From Sepiola atlantica (taxonomy: Eukaryota; Mollusca; Cephalopoda; Sepiida; Sepiolidae), in contig OY744533.1 of the NCBI GenBank assembly GCA_963556195.1, positions 48,475,249 through 48,539,248 of the forward strand: a stretch of 64,000 bases of DNA, in the 5' to 3' direction. The translations under genes were made by a program, and so were the position numbers. The notes beneath the pieces were generated by a model, which made no database searches, was not told where the DNA came from, and was given only the letters and a program-made list of their open reading frames with translations. Below are positions 12,415 to 27,199 of the stretch, in pieces. Numbering within the stretch: position 1 is the stretch's first letter; every line of letters begins with the position of its first letter.

Positions 12415-12490
12415 AGCATAAATATTTAATCTTTATATAAAATACACACGTGTGCACAAATTAATAGATACACAAGTACATATATAAACA

Positions 12491-12559
<69 letters not shown>

Positions 12560-12882
12560 AATAAAAAATAACAAACACAAATATATATGCAAATATCCAT
12601 ACACGGATATACACATATATACACATATATTCATTTTCAAGCATAAATATCTGGTCAATATATAAAATAAAATACACACGTGCGCACAAATTATTAGATA
12701 CACAAGTACATACATAAACACATATATATACACATATTTAAAAAATAACAAACATATATATACGCATATATCCATACACCGATATAAACATATATACACA
12801 TTTGTACATTTTCAAGCATAAATATCTGGTCTTAATATAAAATACACACGTGCGCACAAATTGATACACAAGTACATACATA

Positions 12883-12947
<65 letters not shown>

Positions 12948-13125
12948 TAAACACACATATATATACATATATAAGAAAATAACAAACACAAATCTATACG
13001 CATATATCCATACACAGATATACACATATATACACATATATACATTTTCAAGCATAAATATCTGGTCTTCATATAAAATACACACGGACGCACAAATTAA
13101 TAGATACACAAGTACATACATAACA
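12415..13125. repeat. Tandem repeat, four units of ~175-235 bp with internal (TA)n
   Basis: The block 'AAAATACACACG.G.GCACAAATT' recurs at about 12439, 12672, 12840 and 13076, each followed by 'GATACACAAGTACATA'. Units differ mainly in length of the embedded TA tract (12493-12553 in unit 1, 12889-12941 in unit 3, nearly none in unit 2). Long open frames here are translated repeat. Confidence 0.8.
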
Positions 13126-13855
13126 GGAAAAGTTTTGATTTGGTTTAGGGACGAATCCATCATATTAGATTAGTCAGAAATTAGTCAGAATGTGCTCCCC
13201 ACTAGTGGAGCAAAAATATATTATATAAATGTTAACATCTACAGACACGTGTTTATACAATTCAGTAGAAATCTTACAGTGTTTGATTACGTCAATAAGT
13301 TAGCTCTGTGTCTATATGTATATATGTGTATGATTGACTCTTAAACTAATTAATCGATCATTATGAATTTTGGAACATCATTTCGATGGGTAAGGGTTGT
13401 AACGTGAGATATATTTAGTTTAATTTTGTTTCTTGCAAAGGAGGTAAAAAAGAGTGGAAGCCTATCGTGAAACTTCAGATACCTATGATTTTTTTTTAAA
13501 TTATAACAGTAAGAATAAGACATCAATAACCGTCAAATTTCAGTTTCTTTGGCGTGTTTTTTTTTAGGATTTAGGAGACATAATATGAGCACAACTTTCC
13601 ATCTAAAAATTCATATATATCAGATTTGTATCGAATTTGATTCAGAGTCATTAGACACCAATTAAGCAAGATTCCCTGAATTCCAAATTCTTCTTAAGAT
13701 CCCCTCAGCTTAAGCATTAAATTTTGAACATTTTCTAGAATCATATCCGGTAAGGTATTTTTTATCAAAATTGGAAGGAGAATTCTAAACATAAGGTTTA
13801 GTATCATTATATCTTAATTTTAATCTTCGTCATTTTACTCCTTCTGCGTTGGATA

Positions 13856-13859
<4 letters not shown>

Positions 13860-13932
<73 letters not shown>
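13860..13932. repeat. (TA)n microsatellite
   Basis: TA tract. Confidence 0.95.
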
Positions 13933-13937
<5 letters not shown>

Positions 13938-14030
13938 CTTGTTACAGATATCCAGGGGGTATAAATCCGAAGGAAGTTGAAACCGGGTTTATGAGAGTGC
14001 TCAATGAAAATTCAGAGCAAAATATATTTT
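13933..14030. repeat. Dispersed repeat family D fragment
   Basis: Shares 'ATATCCA..GGGT', 'AATCCGA' and 'ACCGGGTTTA' with 54940-54995, the start of the repeat that carries the hammerhead-like motif at 55017-55083. This copy ends before that region. Confidence 0.45.
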
Positions 14031-14031
14031 T

Positions 14032-14806
<775 letters not shown>

Positions 14807-15339
14807 CCTGTTACTTGTGAAGTCAGTGGGCAAAATAAGTCTACAAGTGATGGTAAGCTTTTTTAGTTCTACTACCAATAATAAAGACTAAGTACCAGTC
14901 AATAATTAAGTGTTCAAGATAGTAATCGAAGGATTAAGTAATTGATATTAGATTAATCTAAGTGATATCAGAGTTAATAGCTGTCACAGTTATGGGTTTA
15001 GGTGGGAGATGATTATGGTATAATTGCTAGTATGACTGAGAGGTTTTTGAGGCTGAGAATTATAGGTAATACTTAGAGATTTGATGTTATTGATGGTTAA
15101 GTGGGGTGGTTATATATTGATTTATCGAGACTTGTTGGGGTGGGGTTGAGTGGTAAATTTGGGTGGGTCGGTAAGGGGTTGTAATGTGTTTTGAAGTAGT
15201 GTATACTGGCGGTGGGCTAAATGTAATGATTAATTTTTAAATATGTGGGGGGTTTGTGTGGGGTTATGGTGGAGTATGTGGGTTGCTAAGAAGGTGGAGT
15301 CTACTATGTTTACAGTTGATAGACGTCTCTTTTTTTCTA

Positions 15340-16412
15340 TTTAGGAGTTTATTTCCAGTTTTTCATTTAAACATAATCTACATGGTGAGTTCATTGATTT
15401 GCAGGTGCTAGATTTTTTTAGATTTTCCACTTTATTATGGGAGTTTCTTTTTTTGTTTTTATTTTGTGGTAGTGTAGTAATAGTCCAGTTTGGCCAGGAT
15501 GGTCAGGGTGGTTGAATGAGAGTTTATGGTTGTAGAATCTTTCCTTGAAGTTGTTACCTGCCAGACCAATATAATAGTTAGTCTGGGATGGGTTTTCGGT
15601 TGAGGAGATAGATGCCTCATAGACCACTTGGGTTGATAGGCACTTTTGGTTTAGGGAGCAGTTTGATTTGTTAGTACAGTTACATGTTCTTCTAGGATTT
15701 GCGGTTACTGAGGTGTTTAGTATTTTACTGTTGTGCCTTTTTATGATTTTTTCCAGGTTGTCACCACAACAATAGCTGGGTTTCAGTGTGTTCTTATTAA
15801 AAAGATTTATGGAGTATGTTGTTACTGGGGAAATGAGTATTTATTAGGTTCAGAAATTTTTTCCCTAATTTGGTTTTAGTTAAATTGTTAAATGGAGGTG
15901 TATACCAGATAATTTTCCTATTTCTATTTTTGTTCCTACTAGGGTTATTTTGTGTAGTTGGAATATACTCTATTTTGGTATTTTTATATCCACTCTCCTT
16001 TAGTGCTTTATCATAAAAATTCTTATCTTTATTGAATATATCTATATTAGAGGAGTTGTTGCTAATCCTACGACTAATTGATTCGGGGATATGTTTACTT
16101 ACAGATCTAGGGTGGTTAGATAGTGGGTTGACATAAAGTGGGTAGGAATTATCTTTAGCATAGGACTCGTAAGTATCACTAGTGAGGTTGAAGGTAATAT
16201 CGAGGAAGTTGACCTGTTTAACATTTGATATTATTTCAACCTTTAGGCCTATTCGTTTTATTTCATTGAGTATTATTTTTTTGATTTGTTCACACTTTTG
16301 TCCATTTGTGTTTTTAACATACATTAGGCCGTCATCTCTGTAAGGCTCGATCGAATCGACTTCGAGATTTTTTGTTAGGTTATATGGTAAGTACAGGCCA
16401 ACCAAGTTGTAT
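15340..16412 (-). pseudogene. Penelope-like RT C-terminal half plus GIY-YIG endonuclease
   Basis: The minus-strand frame opens at 'NLVGLYLP' and carries 'YRDDGL' (polymerase Y-x-D-D motif), then 'VNFLDITFNL', 'PLYVNPLSNHPRSV' and 'PESISRRIS'. A +1 T in a T run near 15798 shifts the frame. The continuation has a Cys-rich link ('CNCTNKSNCSLNQKC', about 15695-15650) and a GIY-YIG-like block 'NYYIGLAGNNFKERFYNHK' (about 15575-15520). After another shift, near 15418, come 'SSTCKSM' and 'CRLCLNEK'. RT followed by C-terminal GIY-YIG is the Penelope-like order. The RT fingers and the first catalytic Asp are missing. Family by motif recall. Confidence 0.65.
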
Positions 16413-16443
16413 TGTCACTGCAACTATCGTAGGTACTATTGGC

Positions 16444-16446
<3 letters not shown>

Positions 16447-16518
<72 letters not shown>
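16447..16518. repeat. (ATT)n microsatellite
   Basis: About 24 ATT triplets in the right arm. Confidence 0.95.
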
Positions 16519-17017
16519 GTTGTTTTTATTAATACTAAAGATAGTAACACTATTAAACTTCTTTTATATAGTAATTTTACTAGTATTAATTTTAGTATAA
16601 TATAATTACAATTAACAAATATTATCACAATAAAATTCACTACCGTTACTGAGCTCATTATAAAAGCCATAAATAATTATATTGAAATAGAATGCAAAAA
16701 TAGCAATTAATACCCTAAACTAAAATTATCAAACATCTTTATCTACACGATAACCACCTATTACAACGGAAAAGAAAATTTATAACTTTATAATTTTATT
16801 CTTATTATTAAATTAAACCCACCATGCCCTCTGCTCCGGTTGGAATTGAGGTCACGATGGCCCAGACATTAAATATCATCCCACGCAACTTCCTGAAATA
16901 TCACCTGTTGGGGCCTCCCCCTCCCCCTTTCCTGTTCTCGCTAAAGGCTGAGCCCCGTCTTTGTCACCCCTCCCTCTTACGGTCGGGGTTGAATTTAAAA
17001 TTTTAAGCATTTAAATT

Positions 17018-17089
17018 CCGTTGACGCCTGAAGAGTTGGCATTCATTATGAAAGCTAATGAAACAATATATATTTTGTAGCAATAATGG
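17018..17089 (+). ncRNA. Hammerhead ribozyme in right arm
   Basis: Plus strand. Stem I CCGTTG (17018-17023)/TAATGG (17084-17089), internal loop AC/AA, GC (17026-17027)/GC (17080-17081). CTGAAGA 17028-17034. Stem II 17035-17059 (GTTGGC..TTCA/TGAA..GCTAAT). GAA 17060-17062. Stem III ACAA/TTGT 17063-17078. GUA cleavage after 17079. It differs from the left copy by one change in the stem II mismatch, so the fold is conserved between arms. Confidence 0.75.
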
Positions 17090-17127
17090 AATAATAAAAT
17101 CACCAACAACAAATATATATATATATA

Positions 17128-17681
17128 GGTCCTTCATTTAAAAGCATTGCTGGGTTTGTATTATAACATTGAAAATATAAGCCATTAGCAATGTAAGATT
17201 AATTTTTTTTTACTTTAATCTTATTAATTTCGGAATAAAATTTTATCATCAGAGTTGTCCAGTATTGTGTCATTTTTTTTTCATAAAATAACAAGAATAA
17301 ACAAACTTATTTCTTTTGTTACTTAATAAATGTCCTTGGTGCGATGTTTCCACGCCGGTGTATTGGCGGTTATGAATTCAAATTCTGGTTGTCGAACGAA
17401 GAAGAGCGTTGGCTCGCTCGTAGTTGATAAAAATAGTATGGGTCGTTCATTTAAAAGCATTGCTGGGTTTGTATTATAAAATTGAAAATATAAGCCATTA
17501 TCAATGCAAGATTAATTTTCTTTTTTTTTTACTTTAATCTTATTAATTTCGGAATAAAATTTCATCATCAGAGTTGACCAGTATTCTGTCATTTTTGTTT
17601 TCAACTTATTTCTTTTGTTACTTGATAGATGTCCTTGGTGCGATGTTTCCACGCCGGTGTATTGGCGGTTATGAATTCAAA

Positions 17682-17685
<4 letters not shown>
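17128..17685. repeat. Two direct copies of a ~255-bp repeat (family E)
   Basis: Copies at 17128-17388 and 17440-17685, each from TTCATTTAAAAGCATTGCTG to GGCGGTTATGAATTCAAATTCT, separated by ~52 bp. Each carries, on the minus strand, CTGATGA and ~14 nt later GAAATTAAT, which resembles a hammerhead core. Stem II is not convincing. Confidence 0.75.

Positions 17686-17754
<69 letters not shown>
17686..17754. repeat. (TA)n microsatellite
   Basis: TA tract flush with the end of the second family E copy. Confidence 0.95.
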
Positions 17755-17757
<3 letters not shown>

Positions 17758-18306
17758 ATACTGCTTTTAAAAATAGGCAAATCAAACCAGAACGATGAGT
17801 TGCAGCTGTTTGTAAGTTACTTGTTTTTTTGTTATTTATTTCCTACAATAATATCTAACAATAGAAATATTCGTAAACAAGCATTATTCCAATGTATTTC
17901 CGAATCTACATGGACGAAAACAATCTACGCAAGATGAAAAAAGAACAAAACGTAAAACGATTGAGACTAATTCTTAAACAATGCAATGTCATTCTTGCAC
18001 GTGGTTTAAAATGACGACATTTCTCTACTGATTTTTATAATTTCATATTTGTTGAAAAAGTCGACAGAAGTTGGTAAAAAATTTTCAATTCCGCCATGAG
18101 AAACGAAAAAAAAAGTAAATAATTCTATATATTTAACAATATGTATCTATCGTCTTTCTAAAAAAAAAGTCCAATCAAACTGGGCGACATAATAAACAAA
18201 ACTGTTGTTGTGGGATTTGGCTGTGAATAAGGTGTTTTTGTATCTTCGTATCTTTTGCTTTATCGAAATAAAATAATGTAAATTATGGAAATAATATTAC
18301 AACGTG
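17755..18306. other. Intergenic stretch, nothing recognised
   Basis: AT-rich; no supported feature. Confidence 0.45.
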
Positions 18307-18395
18307 ATGGAAAATGAAAAAGGAAAAACCAAAATTATTCATACATTCATCAACGGTTCGTCTTTATTTGAAGACTTTCTCAAGATGAGTGTATT
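18307..18395. repeat. Single arm of fold-back family F
   Basis: Matches the arms of 28790-29361 (GAAAATGAAAAAGGAAAAACC, CATCAACG.TTCGTCTTTATTTG). The hammerhead-like core is decayed here. Confidence 0.6.
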
Positions 18396-18525
18396 GGATA
18401 AATAATATACAACTACAATATTTGAAAATATTTAGTGCGTGAACAAATGTGTTATTGTTTGTTTGTTTTTTGTTTTCTTTCTTTTTCAAACGAAACCGTC
18501 ATTAGAATTCAAAATATGTGGTACG

Positions 18526-18528
<3 letters not shown>

Positions 18529-18606
<78 letters not shown>
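18529..18606. repeat. (TA)n microsatellite, left of mariner
   Basis: TA tract flush with the mariner left end. Confidence 0.95.

Positions 18607-20159
<1,553 letters not shown>

Positions 20160-20224
<65 letters not shown>
20160..20224. repeat. (TA)n(GT)n microsatellite
   Basis: TA then GT dinucleotides. Confidence 0.95.
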
Positions 20225-20228
<4 letters not shown>

Positions 20229-20232
20229 ATAG

Positions 20233-20461
20233 TTGCATTGAAATGACCATAGGAAATATCTATCCGAAAACATAGTTTTCATTTATAGTTAAAATTTCTT
20301 TATTTTCATATTTCAGTGAATACCTGTATTTCTTCTTCGTCTCACAAACAAAATGTCATCATTTTCTTCTAAATTTAATACTTGTCCATACGTGCGTTTC
20401 ACAGCAAAGTCAAGAGAAATATATAGTCATTGTTTTTACTTTGCTGATCATCAGAGTAATA
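20233..20461 (-). repeat. Longer, diverged family A copy with hammerhead-like core
   Basis: Starts GTTGCATTGAAATGACCATAGG and ends TGATCATCAGAGTAATAC, like the other family A members but longer. Confidence 0.55.
20385..20460 (-). ncRNA. Probable decayed hammerhead ribozyme, long stem II
   Basis: Minus strand: CTGATGA, then stem II CAGCAAAGT/ACTTTGCTG (9 perfect pairs) around a ~27-nt loop, then GAA. A short stem III AC(GCAC)GU leads to cleavage triplet GUA. The 10.1-11.1 closing pair is T.T, and stem I pairs poorly (T.T then partial), so activity is doubtful. The core and stem II are unlikely to coincide by chance. Confidence 0.4.
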
Positions 20462-21022
20462 CTTCATTTAATGGTAATAAGAAACATAGTATCCCAAAAA
20501 CAGGAGAAAAGAAGACTGGAAAGGTTTAAGACGTCTTGTTTAAAATAACGGCAAGTCAAAATGCATGAAAAAACTCACTTGAAAAATGGTGACAAAAATC
20601 TAGGACCCCCCCCCCCCAAAAAAAAAAAACCTGCTTCCGAAATTTGAAACGATCTTTTAAACCACTACCTATAATCAAACCCTACTGAGTTAGCCTGAAT
20701 CAAAGCAAAACCCCGACGAAAGAATCTCCCACAAAAAAAGACCTTAAACAAAACAATTGATAAATTATGATTAACCCTGAAAATAAATAATACCTGTTTA
20801 AAAAAATGTTAATCCATATAAAAATTAATACAAAAATCCGATTAGTTTTGAATACTTTCCAATGTAAACAGCAGATTCGCAGAAAAAGGTAGAACTATTC
20901 TTAAATGTTAAAAGATAAACATCGGGGTTCGAGTGATTCTATTCACAGACAATAAAGAACCTGTGTTCCCGACGATGACACTTCTGTGAAATGGTTTATA
21001 CACGCGACGAACAACCGACACT
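20462..21022. other. Intergenic stretch, nothing recognised
   Basis: Includes a short C9/A10 run at about 20607-20628; otherwise featureless. Confidence 0.45.
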
Positions 21023-21023
21023 C

Positions 21024-21116
<93 letters not shown>
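21023..21116. repeat. (TA)n microsatellite
   Basis: TA tract. Confidence 0.95.
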
Positions 21117-21119
<3 letters not shown>

Positions 21120-21498
21120 GAAAATTATTCCCGATTATCATTTCGGTATAGTGCGTTCCGTTCAACAGTATCGCAGATAAAATAAACAAATAAATGATAA
21201 ATATATGTGTGTATGTGTGTGAAAAGAATTAAACACAAGAGAAAGAAAAACAAACAAGAGAGTGACTGCATCATCAATCCCGCTCATTTCCATACTTATT
21301 ATCCGTTTGCTTTTTCCTGTGAATGCTGTTTTTTTCCTCCGCGCGTTGCGTATTTTCAAACCGCCACATATGCATCGATATCTCGCTTCGCATTTCTTTT
21401 CTTATGTTTTGCGGGTTTTTTAAAATTAAATTTCAAATCACTATTATTTTGGAAGACGTGATTCTCCTCTATGTTTAATTTGTTGTTCTTTTTGTCTG

Positions 21499-21503
<5 letters not shown>

Positions 21504-21592
<89 letters not shown>
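21504..21592. repeat. (TA)n microsatellite
   Basis: TA tract upstream of the second transposase relic. Confidence 0.95.
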
Positions 21593-21595
<3 letters not shown>

Positions 21596-21639
21596 GAACA
21601 CAGAATGTACAATATTATGAGGCAGGGATTGAAAGACAG

Positions 21640-22700
21640 TGTATGGTCAATAAGTTTATTGAAAGTCGTGATAATTGATTTGTCACAAGAAAATTTACAA
21701 ATAGTAAATGTATTTATTCTATGTATCTACCTTCTTTCTCAATAACTGCCTTCACACACTTCCTGAAACTTACACAAGTGTTCTACAAAAGTTCGGGAGA
21801 TAACTTCTTCCATTCTTCTTTAATAGAATCTTTAAGAAAGTCGCCATTGCTGTGTGATGTTCTATCGATAACATGTTTTAATACGCCCAAATGACATGAT
21901 CCAGAGAGTTTAGAACGGGTCTAGAAGGCGGTCATGATTCTCCAAAATTGCTGTAGTTGGATGTGCAGAAATCTTGTATTTTTCTTAGCTATGTGGGCTC
22001 GACCACCATCCTGGTTCCATGCATAATTACTATCTTGGTAGTTTGCTTTAAGCCATGTCAATACCTTGTATCTCAGAGTCTTTTAGTAAGTATCAACATT
22101 GACCTTTGTAGAATTTCATAGGCATTTTTCCATCAGAAACCCCAACACCAAAAGCCATAACTTGAGCAGGATGTTTCGTTTTGAATGCACCCTTAACCTC
22201 AGCTGTCGATTGTGCGATAAATCTGTCATTTCTGTGGTTTAGAATAGCATTTACTGTTAATATCTTTTCATCTGAAAAGATCGTTACAATGGAGGACTTT
22301 TTCTTGAACCATGTAATAATTTTATTGCATTTTTTCAATCTCTTTTCCTTCATAGCTGTTCTCAACCATTGTTTGATATTCTTGTGTAAGATTTTAACTG
22401 CAAATCATATTTTACTGCATTTCTGATTGTATTGTTGTCTACCTCAAGTTAAATTGCCATTTTTCTCATGGATTTGGTTGGATCCATTAAGATTTGGGAT
22501 TTTATAAAGGCTTTAGTACGTGTTTTGTTGATTCCTCCACTTCCAGACTTCCCGCAATAGTTTTGCTCATATTCATTCTATTCTTTACATTATGAACAGT
22601 CTTTATGGACACTCCAACTATTCTTGAAATCTTTTTTGTGTGACGAGTGCATTCAGCAAATCACACACTCTTTAACGTGTGCTTTTCCGATTACTCGTAT
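21640..22700 (-). pseudogene. Tc1/mariner-type transposase relic, minus strand
   Basis: In minus-strand order: an HTH-like 'SRIVGVSIKTVHNVK' (about 22630-22585), then 'IFSDEK' (first Asp, about 22285), 'KTKHPAQVMAFGVGVSDG' (about 22180-22125), 'NYAWNQDGGRAH' (second Asp, about 22035-21998), 'LDHVIW' (third Asp, about 21905-21885) and a tail 'FRKCVKAVIEKEGR' (about 21765). Many stops and shifts between blocks. The longest open piece is 22093-22365. Terminal repeats not identified. It differs in sequence from the 18.7-kb mariner, so it is a separate family. Confidence 0.7.
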
Positions 22701-23165
22701 GGGCAAAAGTTTCCGAAAAGTAAGCATAATAATGTTAGGTACAATTATGACATCAATATATGCTAGGTGTCAAAACAATTAATTTAGTGGCTGCTGGGAA
22801 AAACAACTTAACTTTTATTGTAAATTTTGCTTGCTAACCTTGAATAAGTGTATATTTATTTCAATAATGTATATAATGTATTTAAAATATAAGTGTATTT
22901 AGATTTGAAATAGCATTTAAACCAAGTTTCAGAAATAAGGGTTCATATAAAGCGTGTTTATTCACGTTTTGAAGTTCTATTTACTATTCAAAAGCAGATA
23001 TAAGTCAAATCGATAACCTTTTTCATTCGATCGGTGATCAAAAAAAGTCACTTCTCGCCAGAAAATAAACAGTAAACCATAAAAAGTTGGTAAAAAACAC
23101 TTCCAGTCATTAAAGACGGACAGATAAAAAAAAGTGGCTTTGTGTATATGCAACCCAATTAAAAA

Positions 23166-23166
<1 letters not shown>
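22701..23166. other. Intergenic stretch
   Basis: No supported gene; AT-rich. Confidence 0.4.
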
Positions 23167-23216
<50 letters not shown>

Positions 23217-23249
23217 TATATATATTGTGTGTGTGTGTGTGTGTGTGTG
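23167..23249. repeat. (TA)n/(CA)n/(GT)n microsatellite
   Basis: TA tract with CA and GT blocks. Confidence 0.95.
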
Positions 23250-25700
23250 GTTGCGCGTGGATAAGTGTGTGTTAGAGCAATGATATACGTTCGTATGAAT
23301 GTTATTTTTGTCCACAACGAACGTCGATCGCTTATACACTTGACTTAATCCACGAGATTCAAACTTCATTAGACTCGCACTGTCTTGCCAGTCGACGAGG
23401 CCTTACGTCCAGTCATTCGTGCTCGAGTGGATTGTCTCTCTTTCCTTTCTCTTCCACCCCACTTCCCGCATTTCTCATACAGATACGATGTGATTGGTTA
23501 TGTAAAGATCTTCGCCAGCCAACTGACCAGCATTTGTCTTCCCTATTTGTGTCCAACCGATACAAATCAAATTATATGTGATAGCTGTATTGAGACATTT
23601 CTGAAATTTACTATAGTTTGTCCTACAATTTACAGTTCTACCGTGAATTGGAATAGTCCATCATAAGCAAAGAGAAATATCACCCCAAGCAGTGATACTG
23701 TTTAACGCGTAGTTGGAGAGAGAGGGGAGACAGAGAGTAAGAGAGAGAACAAAAAGTGGCTTATTTAGGATTTTTTATGCGATTTGAAGAACGTCTGAAA
23801 ATGAAACTACGGAGAGTGTAAAGCCTGGGAGTAAGGTATCCCGTGACTAATGCAGCAATTTTTCATTTTTTTATTTTTAAAAATTTATTGAATTAGCGAA
23901 CACTTTCAATAGTCGATAGTTATGAGCGTAGGTAAAAATTAAATATCTGCAAAATTTTTACGCCCATCTGGCAGACGACTCTACTCGTAACCACAGCAAC
24001 AACGAGTGATGTCAACCGAAAGAGGGATAAAGAATTTATATGTCAGCTACTTATAGTCAAAAATCGAAAGTAAGAAGGCGATTTTTAAACCCGTCTGAGA
24101 ATCTGTCCTGAAGTCTAAAGTCTGTAAAAGAATATATATTTTGAGAGAAGGAAGGGAAATATAAACAAAATAAAGGATGAAAGAATACGAGTTTTTAATG
24201 TGAAAAGTTCAAAAGCAAACCGAGAATTTAGCAGTCATGTTTTAATTGACACTCATTTTTGCGTTCGGGGATTTGTTTTCAATCTATTCGGTTGTTCCGG
24301 AATATGAATATATGTATGACTGTGATATTGTATAAGCAAGATGGAGAAATGCAGAGGAAGAAAAAAACTAAATAAGTAGCTTAACATACCCAGCGGGTCT
24401 CGGGAAAAGAGTTTTTGTTTTTACATAAATCATATGATTAGAGATTAAAAGAATTTTAAAAAGAAGAAATTAATAGTTAAACGTATTATAAACGACTATT
24501 TTGTGATGATGCCGAAGACCGCTGTTTATTTTTTGCCAGATATTTCTATATTCGTTTATTCCGTTAATCGCAAATGTTGTAGAAGTATTTGGAATAGACA
24601 ACCAGAACGGCCGGAAGAAACAAAGTCTAGTTGAAATGAACTCCCTGTGTTTACGTTATAAATATAATAGGTAAAAAAAAACAATACCAAGGGCATAAAA
24701 ATGAAATACTTACGGAGTTAATTCTAAATAGTATACCTATTAAGAACAATTTCCGGTGAAATGAGTAACAGTTTGAGTATATGTTAGTTTCATAGTGAAA
24801 ATACCTCCGAACACTTGTGTGGATAATTGCCTTGATCGAAGATGTTGAACCGGAAAAATGTAAACAAATTAAAAACAAAACAAAACGAACGCATATTTTC
24901 TGAAGACACGCACCAGGAATTAGCTTAAGTGGCTGTCGAAACAGATTAGCATACGCAGGTTTTGGTTCGTAAGATATTATGGTCAATGAAATAAGGGAAA
25001 TTCACTTTGCTTTATATATAAGATGAAGCCTTCACTAGTCGGTTTCTCGTCCGCGGTGCGTCTTTGCGTCTGGTCAGCTATTCACACGACTCGCATCACT
25101 CCGCCTCACATGGTGTTTTTGAGTACGAAAGATTGTAAGTTGTCGAACGGTAATTTGGCGCAAGTTGGGCGCAAAGTCTCAAAACGAAAGAATGTTGTCC
25201 ACGATAAGCGAAAGCGTGATAGACACACGGAATAAACGCTCCCTCCCTCGCTCTCACATCGTTACTTGGGAAGGGCGAACCGTCTACTTGCAGTTGTCGC
25301 TTTCGACTTCTTCACCACTAAATATTATTATCTTTCTCACAGTGCATTTGAGACAAATTATATATTTCTGTTTTTTATTATTTTTTATATATATTTTTAA
25401 TATATATTTTTAATGTATATTTTTTTTAAATAAATTTTTTTTTTTATATTTTTTTATTTTTTTTTTTTATTCTCTATCTTACTTTATTTTTTTCTTCCCT
25501 TCTTAAGTGACCTCAAGACAAGCAACACCACATTGTGTATTGCCGGTTGTTGTAACTTTTATTCAAGGTGCTTAATTTTTCCTGATGATCTGCCAAGCAA
25601 GCACTCTTTAATTTGAAAAATGATAAATAAATAATTTTTGAATGACAAAATCTTTTGTGGTGTTGTTTGGGCTCCTGAACGGAATGTTTTGGTAAACTTT
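23250..25700. other. Intergenic stretch with dispersed repeats
   Basis: About 23560-23770 resembles 46310-46480 (shared AATATCACC.CAAG, AGCTGGAGAGA-type block). About 24850-25010 resembles 54705-54850 (GACGCATATTTTCTG, ACAGATTAGCATA). Low-complexity T-rich sequence lies at 25370-25480. No coding region recognised. Confidence 0.5.
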
Positions 25701-25708
25701 AAAAAAAT

Positions 25709-25710
<2 letters not shown>

Positions 25711-25782
<72 letters not shown>

Positions 25783-25800
25783 TATATATATATATATATA
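25711..25800. repeat. (TA)n microsatellite
   Basis: TA tract with one GA interruption. Confidence 0.95.
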
Positions 25801-25930
25801 AGGTCTCCGATGAGCAGTCCGGAGAAATTAAAGACTATAATTTTGATTTCGTAAGACAGAACAAATTTAGTCGAAAAAAATATGATAGTGAACCGACATT
25901 TTTTCTTTGTGTCAGTTGAATGCAACCAAT
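25801..25930 (+). repeat. Dispersed repeat family A copy, inverted
   Basis: Inverted counterpart of 20033-20159 with only scattered differences. Starts AGGTCTCCGATGAGCAGTCC and ends GTTGAATGCAACC. Confidence 0.75.
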
Positions 25931-25980
25931 CAATCAATCAATCGATCAATCAATCAATCAATATATATATATATATATAT
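25931..25980. repeat. (TCAA)n(TA)n
   Basis: Tetranucleotide then TA repeat, separating family A from the next miniature element. Confidence 0.9.
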
Positions 25981-26363
25981 ACAGGGTGGGCCAAAATAAG
26001 GGACCTATCTTTAAATTTGAATAACTTGAATTTGAATAACTTCCACAAAATAAAAGTTAAACTCACCAAACTTTATGTGTGTGTAGACTGACCCTTCCGA
26101 GATTTTTTGAAATAAACAAAACAAATTTTAGCCGAAAAACACTTCTTAAAACTTACAAAAACTAAAGTATTGTTTTTTACACTGTTTTGAGTTTTTTAAG
26201 CAAAAATAATGTTTTCTAAATGAGGGTGCGTTCCTTAGGGCTAATACGGCTCATGCTTGCTTCGGAAGGGGTCCTTTACTTATTCTAAAAAAAAAAATTT
26301 TTTTAAATCAATAAATAAAAAAGTTATGAATTTTTAAAAATAGGACCCTTATTTTTGCCCACC

Positions 26364-26368
<5 letters not shown>
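25981..26368. mobile_element. ~388-bp miniature inverted-repeat element
   Basis: Left end ACAGGGTGGGCCAAAATAAG; right end on the minus strand ACAGGGTGGGCAAAAATAAG, then GG.CCT on both. TA tracts flank both sides. No transposase. The ends are typical of mariner-derived miniature elements and differ from those at 3139 and 5065. Confidence 0.75.
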
Positions 26369-26613
<245 letters not shown>

Positions 26614-26879
26614 CGTAAGATGGCGGATTAACACACAGTGCGGAAGGACGGATGAGAGTTCACAGTTGATTTTTTATATATTTATCTTTCATGTCACGTT
26701 CTGGTGTATACTTTTTCAAACTAAGAACCTTTTGTTTTTCTTAAGAGTTCAAGGACAGATCCAATATTGGTGAGTTTACTTTTAGCGAAACGAATTCGTA
26801 AAATAATTGCGCGAAAAAGTGTCTGTTTTGAAAATGTTTTTGTAAGATAAGATAAAATATTGACTTTTGGAATACAAAT

Positions 26880-26935
26880 GAACCTGAATGAATGTAAATG
26901 AAAGCTGTTGTCTGCTCTCATCAGATATGTTAATC
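26880..26935 (-). repeat. Relic of hammerhead repeat family G
   Basis: 'GCTCTCATCAGATATGT' matches 61575-61591. On the minus strand CTGATGA and part of stem II remain, but the GAA core is lost. Confidence 0.45.
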
Positions 26936-27199
26936 CATTTTAGAAATGTCTTTCGATTTGAAAGAGTGTTGTTTCATGTGAGGAAATGTGTTATTGTTTG
27001 GCGTTTTTGCGCATGTGTGACCATCAGAACAATTGAAAAAAATTTCAAAAGAAAAAGGAAAGAGAGAAGAGACAGTGATGACGACGCCAAATTTTATTTT
27101 TTTATTTTTTTTAAACAGCCTTCTCCCGGAGAGAGAGAGGAGGAGAGAGCAGTCAGCCCCCTTCTCTGTGAACTTTTATACCTCATCGGTATATCTTTC

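Larger units (their letters stand above)
16413..17113 (-). repeat. Right inverted arm of the Penelope-like element
   Basis: Inverted match of 14032-14704. It holds an (ATT)n of its own at 16447-16518, next to the shared 'GCCAATAGTACCTACGATAGT' block read on the minus strand. Confidence 0.8.

Noticed and set aside
24897..24965. CTGAAGA ... TGTCGAAAC as a hammerhead
   Set aside because: The only strong pairing (GACA/TGTC) consumes part of CTGAAGA, no cleavage triplet follows stem III, and the 54.7-kb relative does not keep it.
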